Assembly: GCA_035578905.1 (NCBI GenBank)
Contig: JAQJVL010000608.1
Location: 62,001-126,000 of the forward strand
Direction: 5' to 3'
Length of the DNA stretch: 64,000 bases
From: Stictocephala bisonia
Taxonomy: Eukaryota; Arthropoda; Insecta; Hemiptera; Membracidae
The position numbers were made by a program, and so were the translations under genes. Below the pieces are notes generated by a model, which saw only the letters and a list, made by a program, of their open reading frames with translations, searched no databases and was not told the origin of the DNA. Shown here piece by piece: positions 34,135 to 46,112 of the stretch (position 1 is the first letter of the stretch; each line of letters starts with the position of its first letter).

Positions 34135-34327
34135 CTTGATAATTCTGTGTAGCAAGTGGAAGAGATGTAGAGGAGAAGAAGGGACCTGTACCAGCAAGCC
34201 CTGGATGTGCTGCCTCCAAGCTTCTTCTGTGTCATCTCGGGTGATAGGGCGGAAGGACATAAGAGCAGAAAGGTTAGGTGAGGCGTTGCAAGGTGTTAGG
34301 TCACCCAGATCACCTGCACTTGACCCT
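34135..34327 (-). CDS. fry: furry (fry) exon 9 of those visible
   Basis: A 193-nt minus-strand exon, from acceptor CATATTTCAG to donor GTTTGT. One base completes a Ser codon from exon 37514-37695 (TC+A). Sixty-four codons follow: GSSAGDLGDLTPCNASPNLS, ALMSFRPITRDDTEEAW and ending SSPLHLFHLLHRIIK, phase 0. The second half ('DDTEEAW...HIQGLL') looks helical, the first half is a Ser/Gly linker. Phase matches exon 23860-24117 although 10 kb lie between. Confidence 0.85.
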
Positions 34328-37300
34328 CTGAAATATGAAATGAAAAATAACTTTCTTTTAAGTTATTTGTACTTTTACAAATTGTATAACAATTGGCGAG
34401 GTTAGGACTAAAAAGACTTCTCTTACACCTAATAATTTAAAAAATTTATTGTTGTTGTATTTTAATAAAAATTTAGAAAAAATTACGAGTTGATAATCAC
34501 AAATACTAAAAAAGGATATTAAATAAATAATCAAAATAGACAATTTGTTGCCAATATATGCTAGAATTGTCAAATCATCTGATAACTCAGAAAGATGAAT
34601 CATTTAATCAATTACTTCTTTCAGTGCATAATATGACATGTTAACTGGGTGACACAAGTGTGAACTAGTTCCAAGATTTTGTCGCCCAGTAGAGGTAGCT
34701 AGTGCCGGCAAATTTTAGGGACAAAATCATTAATTTAAGTGGTGTTCCTCAAAACTGAAAATTTGGCCTCATGCAAATTATTATGTTTTTTAAGCTTTAT
34801 AAAAAGTACATGTTAGAATTAATGAGTTACTTTGTTGTGATCAAGGTCTGGTTTGTACAGTGTAGCGATATGCATTATGCAGTCAATGCATGTGTATTTC
34901 GCTCCCCCGCCATGTTGCCCAGTGAAAATTTGTTAAAATACGCTCTGATTCCTTTCATATAAACCACTAATGGAAAGAATGAATAATTATCTTTACTTAA
35001 CTAAACTATAAAGACCAAAAGCCGCTGTAGATTACAATTTTACATATATTGTAATAAAATTTATTAAATTCAGAAATTTAAATTTGTTCATTGTTTTTTA
35101 CATACATCTAAAAATATTTCTCAATTTGAATCCATTCACAATTAAATAATGCACATTTGAAAACTAGTAAACCACCAGTACTTTTTGTTTTCAGTGTGTT
35201 AAAAAAATATACAAATTTGAAATAAAACATAAAAATGTATATTTTATAATGTGAAATTGAATCATATTAGGAAAGCAATAAAAGACAGAATCTTTTATAG
35301 GTCTATTAGTTTTTTAACCCTTTAAGGAGTATGAAAAAGTGCTTATAAATAGTAAGGACATTCTGGAATATAATTTCAGGTACAGGACAAAATGAGTAGA
35401 GACCTTACTTGATGTTATACATTCCCAAATCATATTAGAATTTTGATGCATTTATTTTAGTACTATTACTAAAAATATAATTAATATTATCAAAAGGAAA
35501 TCATATAGTTACTGAGTGCCCCCTGAGCTCAGACAGATGAACTAGCACAAATAGAATCATTGAGTCAGATCTAAATGGCTGGATGGATTGGATTTAGCTT
35601 TGTGACCGATCACCGTATATTTTTATCATCGTAACATGAGTTTTGGATCTTTTACCAAATATACAGCTTTTATATTTTTTAAACTTAATAAGTGGTAGCT
35701 GATAAAAAACCATATGCTACATAAATACCCCACAACAACCAAGGCTTCTTGCTCCACCTGCCCATACCCCAGTACCAGGAGAATATATATGCCAGGAGAA
35801 AACAATAATTAGTCAGTGTGTCTGTGTGTGCTTATTTTTGTTTATTATTAAGGCACCGATCGTCAAGATATGAGTTTTGAATGAGTGTACATGAGCAAAT
35901 GTAGTCATTGTTACAAACTAAGGCTGGTCACTTCTTAGAGAACCCAATAAAAATGAACAGCCGGTGGTAATCAGCTGATACCTTTCAAAATTGTTCAGAT
36001 TCTGATTGGGATTGGATTGTGAACCTTTTTAGTAGTTAAGTTGCCTAGTTTTGATATATTTTGAACATATTTTCTGTGTTTTTTTGTTGTTGAGTATTTT
36101 GAATGATGATAGAACATTATATATGATAATGATGGAAGTTGCAATCTCAGTTTTAATAACGTACAATAGTTAATATTTTGACCAAGTGTGCATATAACTC
36201 TTCAGCACTGGGTTTTAAAATATTTTTAATGCTCAGTACTTTACTTTAAAAGACTTTCATAGTTCTTTTATTTTTAGTTAAATAAATAAATTCCAAAACT
36301 AAAGAACACTGCACTTTGGTTTAAACAGTTAATTGTAGATTTAGAAGACTACAGAAGCACAGTCAATAGTTTGTATTTGCCAAGTCAAAGTTTTTGGCAA
36401 AAAGAACCTTTGGTAAGCAACTGCGATCATACAACTACAATGTCATGTATTCCATTGAGGGACCTAGTTTTATTTGTAGTAGTAGGGGTCCTTTTTCCCA
36501 AAATAATGACTTCTTTATTTTGGGAAACGTGATTGGCCAGTGGCAACATTTGTAATATTTAGATTCATACAAACCTGTCAAATATTTACTGTTGACTGTT
36601 TCATTCCTCTAAAGAAATATAACTATTTTTACAGGTAAGTCTAGAGCTTCTGTGTTGTGTTAATCGTTCATGCAAATATAGTTGTAGGTTATCTTTGTTT
36701 AAATCGTGTGTCTTTGTGATTAATTGCTTTGTGAATATACTTCCTAAGATGAATACAGCAGATATTCCTAATTATTTATTATAAAACATATAATTTTATG
36801 TTTAATTTTATATACAAAACATAGAAAACTGTAATAGCTATTTAATAATTTTTAGATTATGTCTTATAAACAAATAAATTTAGTGTTAGATAAACTGTAA
36901 TGAAGAGATTTTTTTGAGCTTCTTGATTTAACCAGTTAAATCACTATCTGATCAGGCCCCCAGTCCCGAGATGGCCGGTTTAGAGATAGTCTACTGTAAC
37001 TACAACTTCTCAAAAATATTAAAAATCCTTGCTTCTACTGTTTCTACATTTTGAACAATATAGGTAAGTACTATTGCTTACCTGTACAGAATAAAAATAC
37101 ATGGTATTGATTTTGTTTAGTGTTGTCATAAATATGACATTGAACATTTCTGACAGTCAATTTTTCTACTTATAGTTTTTATACCCTATCAAACTTTTCT
37201 GTGTTCTCCTGTTTGCTTTTCAATATTTACTACAATCACTATTAATAACTACCTGGGATCACTTTCCGACACTTTCGATGTTCCCATCGCTTATCCTTAC

Positions 37301-37513
37301 CATTGTCATAACTCCTGAATACCAAACACCAACCTCCCTATCAAATCAGAATACATTTAAATTTCTCTCCACTTGAGAATTCAGGCGGCAATTTAATAAT
37401 TGAGGCTTTCAATTATAAAATTTTTCACTAAGAGTTTAACACAGAATAAAAACTAAAGCTTTTTGAAACTACTAGAATAAGGATTATTAATCACAATCTT
37501 CATAAAAACTTAC
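34328..37513. other. Intron, no element identified
   Basis: 3.2 kb of AT-rich intron. A small hairpin TCCCAAAATAA/TTATTTTGGGA sits at about 36496-36525. GATCGTCAAGATATGAGTTT at about 35869 vaguely resembles the terminus of the MITE at 10512, too short to call. No exon or transposase was recognised. Confidence 0.5.
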
Positions 37514-37695
37514 GATGTATCTGATCTAGTCCCGGAGTCCCTCCTTTCTCGCAAGTTAAGGGATGAGGGAGGAAACACTCCACTTCCAGCTGCAGAGTTG
37601 CTTTCAGCACCAAACTCGGGTGCTGCCACCATCTCATCCAGTGGTGATTCTGAGCCTACTTCGTCATCAGATGATTCCTCAGGACCAATACCAAT
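37514..37695 (-). CDS. fry: furry (fry) exon 8 of those visible
   Basis: A 182-nt minus-strand exon, from acceptor ATTTTCAAG to donor GTAAGT, entering in phase 0 and leaving with two bases. It reads IGIGPEESSDDEVGSESPLD, EMVAAPEFGAESNSAAGSGV and ends NLRERRDSGTRSDTS across the junction. It is an acidic, Ser-rich, probably disordered linker between two conserved parts of Furry. Casein-kinase-like acidic Ser clusters are visible, but no specific site is claimed. Confidence 0.85.
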
Positions 37696-38129
37696 CTTGA
37701 AAATAATTGGAATATAAGATTATTGGCTTAACTAATCAAAATTTAATTTTCCATTAAGTATAAAAAATTTGAAGTTTATAATTATGTTATAATATATACA
37801 AAGACCTCTTATTATAGGACTTTATTTACCAATAATTCCTGTAAATATGTCCTATGTGTTCTTTGTAGACTAGTTTTCACAGCTTTATGATTTTGAAAAA
37901 AAATTGTATAAATATTATGAACAAAATATTTAACTTCCTCTATCTCAGATAAAAAAATGAAATAACATATGTAAAATAAAAATGTCAAGTAAACTTTAAG
38001 ATAAGCATTTACATTTTTATAACATGTCTATTAGATTTAAATTTAATTTTACTAAATATTGCATCACATCTAGACACTATTTCTGTTTTAAAGTTTTTAT
38101 TATCAATCAGTATCTGTAGGAGTCCATAC

Positions 38130-38264
38130 CTTCCTGGTACTCAGCACTGGAGTCTTCTCACTAAGACTTTCTTCAAGGTTCCGCTGGCTTGGCTCTCCCT
38201 CCCCTTCACCCTCACTGAGTGGGCGACGACGAACTCCCCAGTTAAAGTTATCAGTGCTTTCTCC
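38130..38264 (-). CDS. fry: furry (fry) exon 7 of those visible
   Basis: A 135-nt minus-strand exon (45 codons), phase 0 on both sides, from acceptor ATTTTCCAG to donor GTATGG. It reads [39 protein letters not shown] and then VLSTRK. The '[12 protein letters not shown]' core is a short conserved-looking basic motif in an acidic context that follows the [10 protein letters not shown] motif of the previous exon in Furry proteins. Confidence 0.87.
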
Positions 38265-38579
38265 CTGGAAAATGGATTAAAAAATTTAACATTTTCATGG
38301 ATCATAATATTTAATGAATATTTATATTTTGCTTGGAAATATTTGTTATTTTTTTTAACCTTAAAACACATTTTTTTAAATTTTAAATTGTACTGTAAAA
38401 AGTACTGTCAATTGATAATATTAAATTTAAAAAAATAAAAGATTATTCCCCAAACTTTAAGCCCATGTGTCCTATGTATGGTCAATATTACAATCAGAAT
38501 ATGCAACTGCTTAAGCTGGTTGTTAAACTAAACTTCAGTTTAGTGATAAAACAAATTTAATATTAAATAAGTAAATAAT

Positions 38580-39260
38580 AATATATAATCTTTATTGTCA
38601 TATTACACGAAGCATTAACAAAGTCATACAAACATCTAAATAGACAGAGTCAAAACAATATTTAATAAGCACATTGTGTCTGTATTTCTCAATATATAAA
38701 AATAGTTACACATTAAAAATATGTTAAAAGTAAAAAAATAATAAACAAAACAGGTCCAATTTTAAAGTAATAAAATATGGAGTACAAGACCAGCTATCTA
38801 GATATTAATATTTTGAATACTGAAAACTCTGCTAGTTCATAAAATGATTTTTAAGCAACCAGTTATACAGTTTAGTTTTAAAAATTGTTGTTGAGTATTA
38901 ATTAACTAAATCTATTAATTTATTATAAATTTGTTGGGAAATTAGAAAATGCTTGCATTGAGTTTTGTTCAGTCTGAAATGCTCTGTTGCAATATTATTT
39001 TTATTTATATTGTTATAGCTGTGTACATTGCAGCTAAAAACAAGGGAAGGGAATTTTCAGAATGTGAGTCAAAAATATATAAGTTTACAATAGTTTGAAG
39101 CTCAAGTTGTATGAAAAGTGGTTTGCAGTGGTCCAGTCGCTGTGCTTTAGTTATTACTCTAATGGGCTTCTTTTGAAGAATGAGAATGTCGTTAATTTTG
39201 GTACTATTGCCCCATATTATAAGGACTTTATACTATATCTTATACGTATCTTTATATCGT
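38580..39260 (-). pseudogene. LINE ORF2 C-terminal fragment
   Basis: Minus strand from about 39200: ILQKKPIRVITKAQRLDHCK, then PLFIQLELQTIVNLYIF, then decayed HFRLNKTQCKHFLISQQIYN and LYNWLLKNHFMN near 38850, followed by an inverted AATAAA-type tail near 38600 (ATATAATCTTTATTGTCAT). The pattern 'QKRAIRIITKA...HCKPLF..L.ILT...LYI' is the C-terminal region of a non-LTR ORF2. Heavily mutated. Confidence 0.75.
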
Positions 39261-39952
39261 TATCTTTATACGTATCTTATTATAGATTGGAAAATGGCGT
39301 AGTATGCATATTTCACATAGGTTTCAGGCACACAATTCATTATGCATTTAAGTAAAAAAAATACTCTAGATCGTCTTTTATAAATATATTCAATATGAGA
39401 GTTCCATGATAAATTATTGTCAATAAACATGCCCAGAAATTTAACTCAAGAAAAGAAATCATTGGATATATTGACGCAGTATTTTGTCTTAAACTGAAGT
39501 ATATATTTTGTGTTTTGGATTCATTTGATAAAAAGCTGTTATTACTTCATATAGCATTATAATGTTAAGCACATTAAATTTATAAAACGATCCTTAATTG
39601 AAAAAACAATATCTTATATATTCAAGAACTACCCATGCTTCATACAGGATAAAAATAAAACCTAGTAAAATAAAATGTCAGTATGCCTGACTAAACAATA
39701 CGACTGTTAAAAATATTCAGAGCAAAAATCTTATTGCAAAGAATATAACCCTACATTGAGTTAACAATGGATAACACAATTAACAGAACAAAACAATATT
39801 AACTACGAAAATAATCAACTGCAAAAATTCAGTAACAGTTGATATTAAGCGTCAAAACAAAAATATATTAAATGTCAGGGCCAACTGGCTATATCTGACG
39901 TTTTCGTTCATAAACCAATGAGACCAAGGAGGCAAAAACATAAGATGAATTA

Positions 39953-40398
39953 TACAGGGTGGAAAAAAATAGGGAAACCTTTTCAAACTTTTGCATGATT
40001 TCACTTGTAAAAGTGAAATTTTGTACATGACCATGGTTACAAAGAACATACTTTTTGACATTTCATCTTTTCAATGGGAGAGTCCATTAGGAGTTGAACG
40101 AAAATCTTCCACGTAACTAGGTTGAGTTTGGTATCAAACGACAGGTCTATTTAAGAGAAATTAATTTCCACAAACCAGATTTCGAAAGGTTTATCTTTTC
40201 CAGAGTAGCGGTCATTTGAATTTTAAAGTAACTAATTAAAACAATATTATTTCTCTACTATTTAATGGTTTTAAGTAAATTATTCTGATAAAAAATTATA
40301 CTTTACGGAACACAATTATTAAAAAAAATTAAATTATTAAATTATCTATGGAAAAATTAAAGTTGTTGTGAAAGCGTTTCTATTTTTTTCCAACCTAT
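39953..40398. mobile_element. MITE with inverted GGTGGAAAAAAATAG ends
   Basis: The left end TACAGGGTGGAAAAAAATAG plus GGAAAC and the inverted right end TATAGGTTGGAAAAAAATAG plus AAACGC are imperfect inverted repeats of about 25 bp. The flanks are TA on both sides, so a Tc1/mariner-type target is plausible. The interior of about 400 bp has no coding potential. Confidence 0.65.
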
Positions 40399-40745
40399 AT
40401 AGATCTAAATGGCCTAAAAGTTTCCCATGCCTGCATAGAATTATGATAAAAGTTTAAAAGAAAATACTGTCAAAAAAGTGAACAAAGATAGCGATATCAA
40501 CATAAATTGAGATAAGGCTTGTTTTGGATTCACTGGTGTACGAAATGTGTAAGTATGCAAACTACATTATTTGTAATACTCTAAAATAAAATTAATTTAA
40601 AAAAAACATAATTTTAAAGGAAGGGTAAAATATTGTGATTGTGAGTGTGGATACACCCACTTGATTATTGAATTTTATTTACTAAAAGTTTCAGAGCCAT
40701 AAATTTATGATGAATTTATTAATTAAGAAAAAAAAATTATATTAC

Positions 40746-40910
40746 CTCAACACTTTCACTTTCATACTCTAGGAAGTCAAAGTCCTTGAAGATGCCGAAG
40801 TGGTCCGGGTTCTGAGACCCGGCGGAAAGGTCTGGTCCGGATACTTCCTCTGTACTGGATGCCATGCTGGACTGGCGCTCCATCAGGTCCGAGCTTTGGC
40901 TGAAGATGAC
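40746..40910 (-). CDS. fry: furry (fry) exon 6 of those visible ([10 protein letters not shown] motif)
   Basis: A 165-nt minus-strand exon (55 codons), phase 0 on both sides, from acceptor GGTCCTCAG to donor GTAATA. It reads [39 protein letters not shown] and then [16 protein letters not shown]. The blocks [23 protein letters not shown] and [12 protein letters not shown] are ones I associate strongly with Furry/FRY proteins; the first spans the junction with exon 52190-52264. The preceding intron is 11 kb and contains the pogo element. Confidence 0.92.
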
Positions 40911-41465
40911 CTGAGGACCAACAGACAGGGTGTGTAGGTAAAATAGGAGGACATTTTATTACTTAATCTTGATTCTTAACAGCAAACTAAGTTTTACTTA
41001 AGAAGTAGTAACTATATCTGATAAAATAAACATAATGTGGCAGCACTCTGAGATGATTATTCCTGAAGAAGGTCGCAATGATGTAATCCCAGTACTAAGA
41101 AAGTAAGACCCCTAGAGTTTATCTAGAATCTAACGAATCTGATTGTGGATGAAATGTAAAGAGATCGTGATTTGATTAACCATTTACAACAATGTAGACA
41201 ACTTGTTGTCGACTTACCTGTATTAGTTTAATGTCTAATTTAGTTTGCTGTGTAGTAATATTGGAATGTACCAGTTCAGATTACTTTTATTGTTTTACAT
41301 CATGTTAGTGTACTGAACAATAAATAAATTTGAATTTTAAAAACAGAAAAAGAAAAACAAAACTTATTTTAAAGGACAAACAGATTTTATAAGATATATA
41401 GAGGTTGTCAGGATATACTTTCTTTAGAAGTTTATCCATTCTCTCATTTATAACAACTCCACATA
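40911..41465. other. Intron between furry exon and the pogo element
   Basis: AT-rich; nothing recognised. Confidence 0.5.
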
Positions 41466-43166
41466 GGGTGAGTGCACCAGTGAATGACCACCCCCCAGTG
41501 AATGACCGTTTCGTACAAAAAATATCATATTAAGCTTTACCTTTTGTCTAGTCTATCACAAACGGTCTTAAAAGTAACTTTGGAATGTGATTTCAATCCT
41601 CCCTGTGACTGGTTCAGAAATAAAGTGTCAAACATCTGTTTTTAACACAAACAAAATTAAGTGTTCCACCCAGTTCATCTTTAAGCTTCCCCACTATAGC
41701 GTATCGTACAAACAAGGTTAGCTGTATTTTTCATTGTTCTTCGATTATTGATTGAAACTGCATTATATTAAATTTAATTAACAGTAAACATGTTAAGGTA
41801 CAATTCTGTACTCATTTTAATACCAAAATCCTAACCAACAGTTTAATTATGCAGTCGGTCATTTACTGGATCACAACTATTCGTATAACCAGTGAATGAC
41901 CATTTCGGTATTAAATTATTCATTCATACCTGGTTTATATTGCTATACAACCAATATTATGTTTATGTTTGATAAAAATAAACATTAATTTCATGTTCTG
42001 AGTTGAAGTATTTTTCATTCAAAAAAGGTACCTAAATGTCATGTTTTAAGCTGCAATTTTTAAAAATGTTCCCCAGACCCCCCGGAAAAAGTAGGATACA
42101 GGAAATTTAATGCATGGTAAACTTGTTACTTGTTTAGTTGTATTACGTTTTTTTTGTTTAAAAAATAAAAAATACTTTCAACTCAAGTAATTATTTGAGT
42201 TGAAAAATGTTTATCAATGGCTAAAAGTACAATTTTAAAATCATAACAGGTAGTAAAAACACTTGGTATTTATTTTTTTCTTAGGCCACTTCACACTTAA
42301 TAAGTCTTCTCAAACTGTCATAACTATGTTTTTTTCTTTTTTCAAATTAACGCCTACTTTCAGAAAAAAACTAAAAAACTATCAGAAATCATGTAGATAC
42401 CAATAATCCAATATTTGACCAGGGCTTAATGTTTACGAAAATTTAATAGATGAACAGTGGTCATTCACTAGAATCTATATTTAAACGATCCGGAAATGGT
42501 AGTGTTGTTAACATACAGGGTATCCAGCTTCGACTCTGTGAGACTCTTTACAGGTTATTTGGTAGGGTGGAAGGGGGGGGGTTACAATTTAAACATGTGA
42601 TTAACATATTGTGTTTTCTGTCTGTCGGTCTTACTGCATTATACGGTCTGTATGATATTTTATACAAATCTCAATATCTCAAAAAACGATGATAGATATA
42701 TAATAAAATGTTATATGTAAGATTAAAATTTAGTTTAAATTTAATTTTTGTAATAACTTACAGTTCCAAAATGGTGGCACTTTAAACCATTTTCAATGTT
42801 AAATTTTAAAAGCCTATAAAATAATTTTAGAAATTTACAAGAGATACAATATTTACACAAGTTTACCAAGCTTTATTTACCTGCAAAAATGTATAAAAAA
42901 ACATTTTTTAACCAAAATATTAAAAAAACTTCCTATTTACTTATGAAATATGAACACATAATAGACCTACAATAATACATGCAATGAATATTTTTACGAA
43001 TTAATTTTACAAATATTAACGAAAATTGAATAAAACAAGCTTTTATTTTTATTTAGGCCTACACTTAAAATTTGCTAGTTTAATCTTAATTTCATTATTT
43101 TTGGCATTTCGCCACTCCTCTAATGCCTGTTGTTTTCTGCGTCTATCTTGTCTATCTTTTTCTTGA

Positions 43167-45053
43167 TTAGTTTTTTTTAATTTCTCTTTCAATCTTCCAC
43201 TGTTTTATTGCACTCTCCTTTTCTTCTTTTAAATTTAGTTTTTTATCAAAGTACAATTTCCAATTTTTGGACGTCATGGCGTAGGGAACTTTTTCTTGCT
43301 TTCTCTTCTTTGTTTGAGCTTCTTCCTTTTTCGGCCAATATAAGCGTTTTTCCCATGGATCTGACTTAGGGCTATCACTTTCTCCAAGCGAAGAATTTGA
43401 TACAGATAAAACTGTTTCGTTTTGTTGGGTAGATGCGTCTTCAGTTGTTTTGTTTGGAATTTCCCCTTCGTTTATTCCTCCGCTGCAGCCAGGTTTAGTT
43501 GTATTACGTCCTTGCTTTGAAATAGGTATAAAATTGTTTTCATCAGGTGGTTCATCAGAAAATTGTTCTGTTTCTTCTTTTTCTTCAATTGCCACATTTA
43601 TTTTGGCATTTGTGTGCTTGCTAGGCCGAAGTACTTCTTCTGTAGCAACCTCTTTTATTTCCCTCCATACAAAGAAAACTGACTTGAACTCTACATCTTC
43701 AGGCTCTTCATCTCTGTTTAAAATCTGCTGAAATAAATCTACACTGTCTTTTCCAATCACAGATTCTACAACTTTGAGGGCAATCTTGTGTTCAGCCACA
43801 GATGTGCTGTCAATACTTTTGTGTACTTTACCAAGTTGTTCTCTTCTTGTTGAAATACATCTAGAATAATCAACGTTTTCAGGATTTAAAGGGTACAGGC
43901 CACACGCTTTGAAGCCATTTACTATAGCTTCTGTTGTAACTTCATTGAAGGCGTCTCTAAATAGTGGTGCAAAGTTTACTTTTGTTAATGCCTTGCTTGT
44001 CTTTTGTTTGAAATTTCTGATTACCTTTTTCCAAGCTGTTTTCAGTGGCCGGAAAATTGATACATTACAAGGCTGCAATATATGAGTAGCATTTGGCAGT
44101 AAACAGAACAGTAAGATATTTTTCTCTTTACAAAACTCGTATAGCTGTACGTTGATATGGGATTTATGTCCATCCAAGAAAACCAATACAGGCATTTTCA
44201 CTTTGGCTTTTACAATACTCGGATAGAAAACATTAGCCATGTACTCAAAAAAAGTTCCACTTACCATCCATCCGCTATCACTTCTACCGACTGCAAACCC
44301 TGATGGAACAGATTCAGCAACATCTCTTGGGATACGTTTGTACGCATATACAATCATTGGATCGATTGAATCACCGGCAGCTGAGAACGTACAAAGTACT
44401 GTGATACATTCTTTTTCGGGGCCAGCGGCTACTTCATAGAAGTTTCTATATTTTTTTGGGCCAAGAAGCTTACCTAACTTTGGACAAACTGATACACCAG
44501 TCTCATCTAAATTGTAAACTCTTTTAGGATCATTAAGGACGTCTTCGGCGTTTTCTTCATGCAAGTAACACGTAAGCTCGTCAAACCATTCTCTAAGTTT
44601 TCCCTCTGTTACTGCAGCTCAAGCCTTTGATATTAACTATGTGTTTCTCTTGCTTATTTCAGGATGTCTTTTTAGAAAAAGCTTGACCCATTTTTTCCCA
44701 GGTCTGTTGTTGATAAAAACAGTTGTTCTTTCAGAATCATTCAGTACTTTTTGTACTGCGTCCTTCAAATCTTCTTCATGCATTGGAAAACCAAGTTTGG
44801 CTTTACCAAGAATCCAATCTTTCAGTCGTTTTTCTTCTTCTTGTGAAAGAACACTTGGTGTTCTTAAAAGAGGATCATCGGAGTTAAGTTTATTAACTAA
44901 GGTACCTTTGGGAATGCTGTATACCTGAGAAGCTTTGTTGATGGACGTTTTTCCTGCCTTCACTTCTTCTATAGCTTTTTTCAAGTCTTCTACTTTGTAT
45001 TTGAATCTACAATAACTTCTCTTCACTACTTCTTCCTCCTCTTGATGATTCAT
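43167..45053 (-). pseudogene. pogo/Tigger-like transposase, two in-frame stops and catalytic Asp changed to Asn
   Basis: One minus-strand frame of about 629 codons. N-terminus: psq-type helix-turn-helix FKYKVEDLKKAIEEVKAGKT with SIPKGTLVNKL; then a CENP-B-type domain SVLSQEEEKRLKDWILGKAK with LFLKRHPEIS. Then TAG and TGA (between 44564 and 44636), after which KLREWFDELTCYL continues in the same frame. The DDE domain has RVYNLDETGVS (first Asp), MPVLVFLDGHKSH (second Asp) and THILQPCNVSIFRPLK, where the usual third Asp is Asn (codon AAT at 44064-44066). The Lys-rich C-terminus ends at 43167. Intact length apart from the stops; inactive as read. Confidence 0.92.
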
Positions 45054-45135
45054 AGTGCTGAAAAACCGGTATATATGTAATATGCTTGGATGAGATTATG
45101 AATGCATTTTATTTACAGAGTGAGTTGTAAGTACA

Positions 45136-46112
45136 TTCCCCCTTTTTCATTTTTATACGGTATAAGTTAGAAGGTTTAAACTCAGCACAATTACGTCTGA
45201 CCTAAATATCTTGCTTTTCATGGGTTCGTTGACTCTCCACCTTCAATGGGGGACGGCCCACGAGAAGTAAGTCAAGATTCTTAAATGTAAGCATAGGTTT
45301 ATATGTAGATCAAATTGAAGGTCTTTGTTAGTAGAATACAATGCCGCAAACCGAATCTTAAAAGGCTCATTCTATAGGAAATTACAGGGGTTTAAAGTTT
45401 ACAAAATATGACCATTTTCTTATTAAATCTGTTAGTTATGCATAGATCTTGGGCTTCAAGTGATCCCTAAAAATCATTAAACGCAAGAAAAGAAAGTTTA
45501 TTTACAAAATTCCTAATAAACAGCAAAAGAATATTTTTGAAATAATGAACTTTTTAAAAGTAGCGCATTACTACGCAGATAATAACTCATAATTTTGTAA
45601 ATGTTAAACCCCTGCAATTTCCTATACAATAAACCTTTTGAGATCCGGTTTGCGGCATTATATTCTACTCACAAAGACCTTTAATTTGATCTACATATCA
45701 AACTATATTTATTTTTGAGCATAGGAGTACCGTGACCAAAAGTTTGGGGGGGGGGGGGCACGAAAAACATATCAACACTATGAAGGTGGTGGAGGTTTTC
45801 CTCTGGAAAATACAAGTCTATATGCAACCTGACCTAATTCAATTTAATACATATAAACCTAACTTAAATACTTCTACACCATAATAACCCTTTTTTGTAT
45901 AAAAAATTCCCAAAGTTGGGGGGGCACGTGTTCCCTCTTGCCCCCCCGACGGAACGCCTATGTTTTTGAGAATCTCGGCTTAATCCACGTGGGCCATCCC
46001 CCATTGGAGGCAGAGAGCCAATAAGCCCATGGAAAACAAGACATTTAGTTCTGACCTAGTTCTGCGGAGTTTAAATCTTCTAATACTGTATAAAAATGAA
46101 ATAGGGGGAAAG
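45136..46112. mobile_element. Long inverted-repeat (foldback-like) insertion inside the pogo element
   Basis: The left arm from 45136 (CCCCCTTTTTCATTTTTATA, GGTTTAAACTCAGCAC, CAATGGGGGACGGCCCACG, ATGCCGCAAACCGAATCTTA) is repeated in reverse complement from 46112 inward (CCCCTATTTCATTTTTATAC, GATTTAAACTCCGCAG, CAATGGGGGATGGCCCACG, ATGCCGCAAACCGGATCTCA). The arms run almost to the centre near 45510, so nearly the whole insertion is a degenerate hairpin, about 75-90% matched by eye. There is no coding capacity. The right arm is interrupted by the hAT-type MITE 45720-45962. Confidence 0.85.
45720..45962. mobile_element. 243-bp hAT-type MITE with 8-bp target duplication
   Basis: TTTTTGAG at 45712-45719 is repeated at 45963-45970. 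Between them, the ends CATAGGAGTACC and (inverted) CATAGGCGTTCC are terminal inverted repeats. An 8-bp duplication and short TIRs fit hAT elements. Inside is a run of 14 G at about 45745-45758 and a GGGGGGGCACGTG block near 45920 with a C-run partner CCCCCCC near 45941. It is inserted in one arm of the foldback element, so it is the youngest layer. Confidence 0.88.

Noticed and set aside
35860..36000. Possible relative of the MITE at 10512 (GTCAAGATATGAG)
   Set aside because: Only about 14 bases agree and there is no matching inverted end.
36496..36525. Short hairpin TCCCAAAATAA/TTATTTTGGGA
   Set aside because: AT-rich hairpins of this length are expected by chance in such DNA.
43450..44928. 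Plus-strand open frames at 43450, 44239 and 44641
   Set aside because: They are antisense shadows of the minus-strand pogo transposase, which has clear domains.
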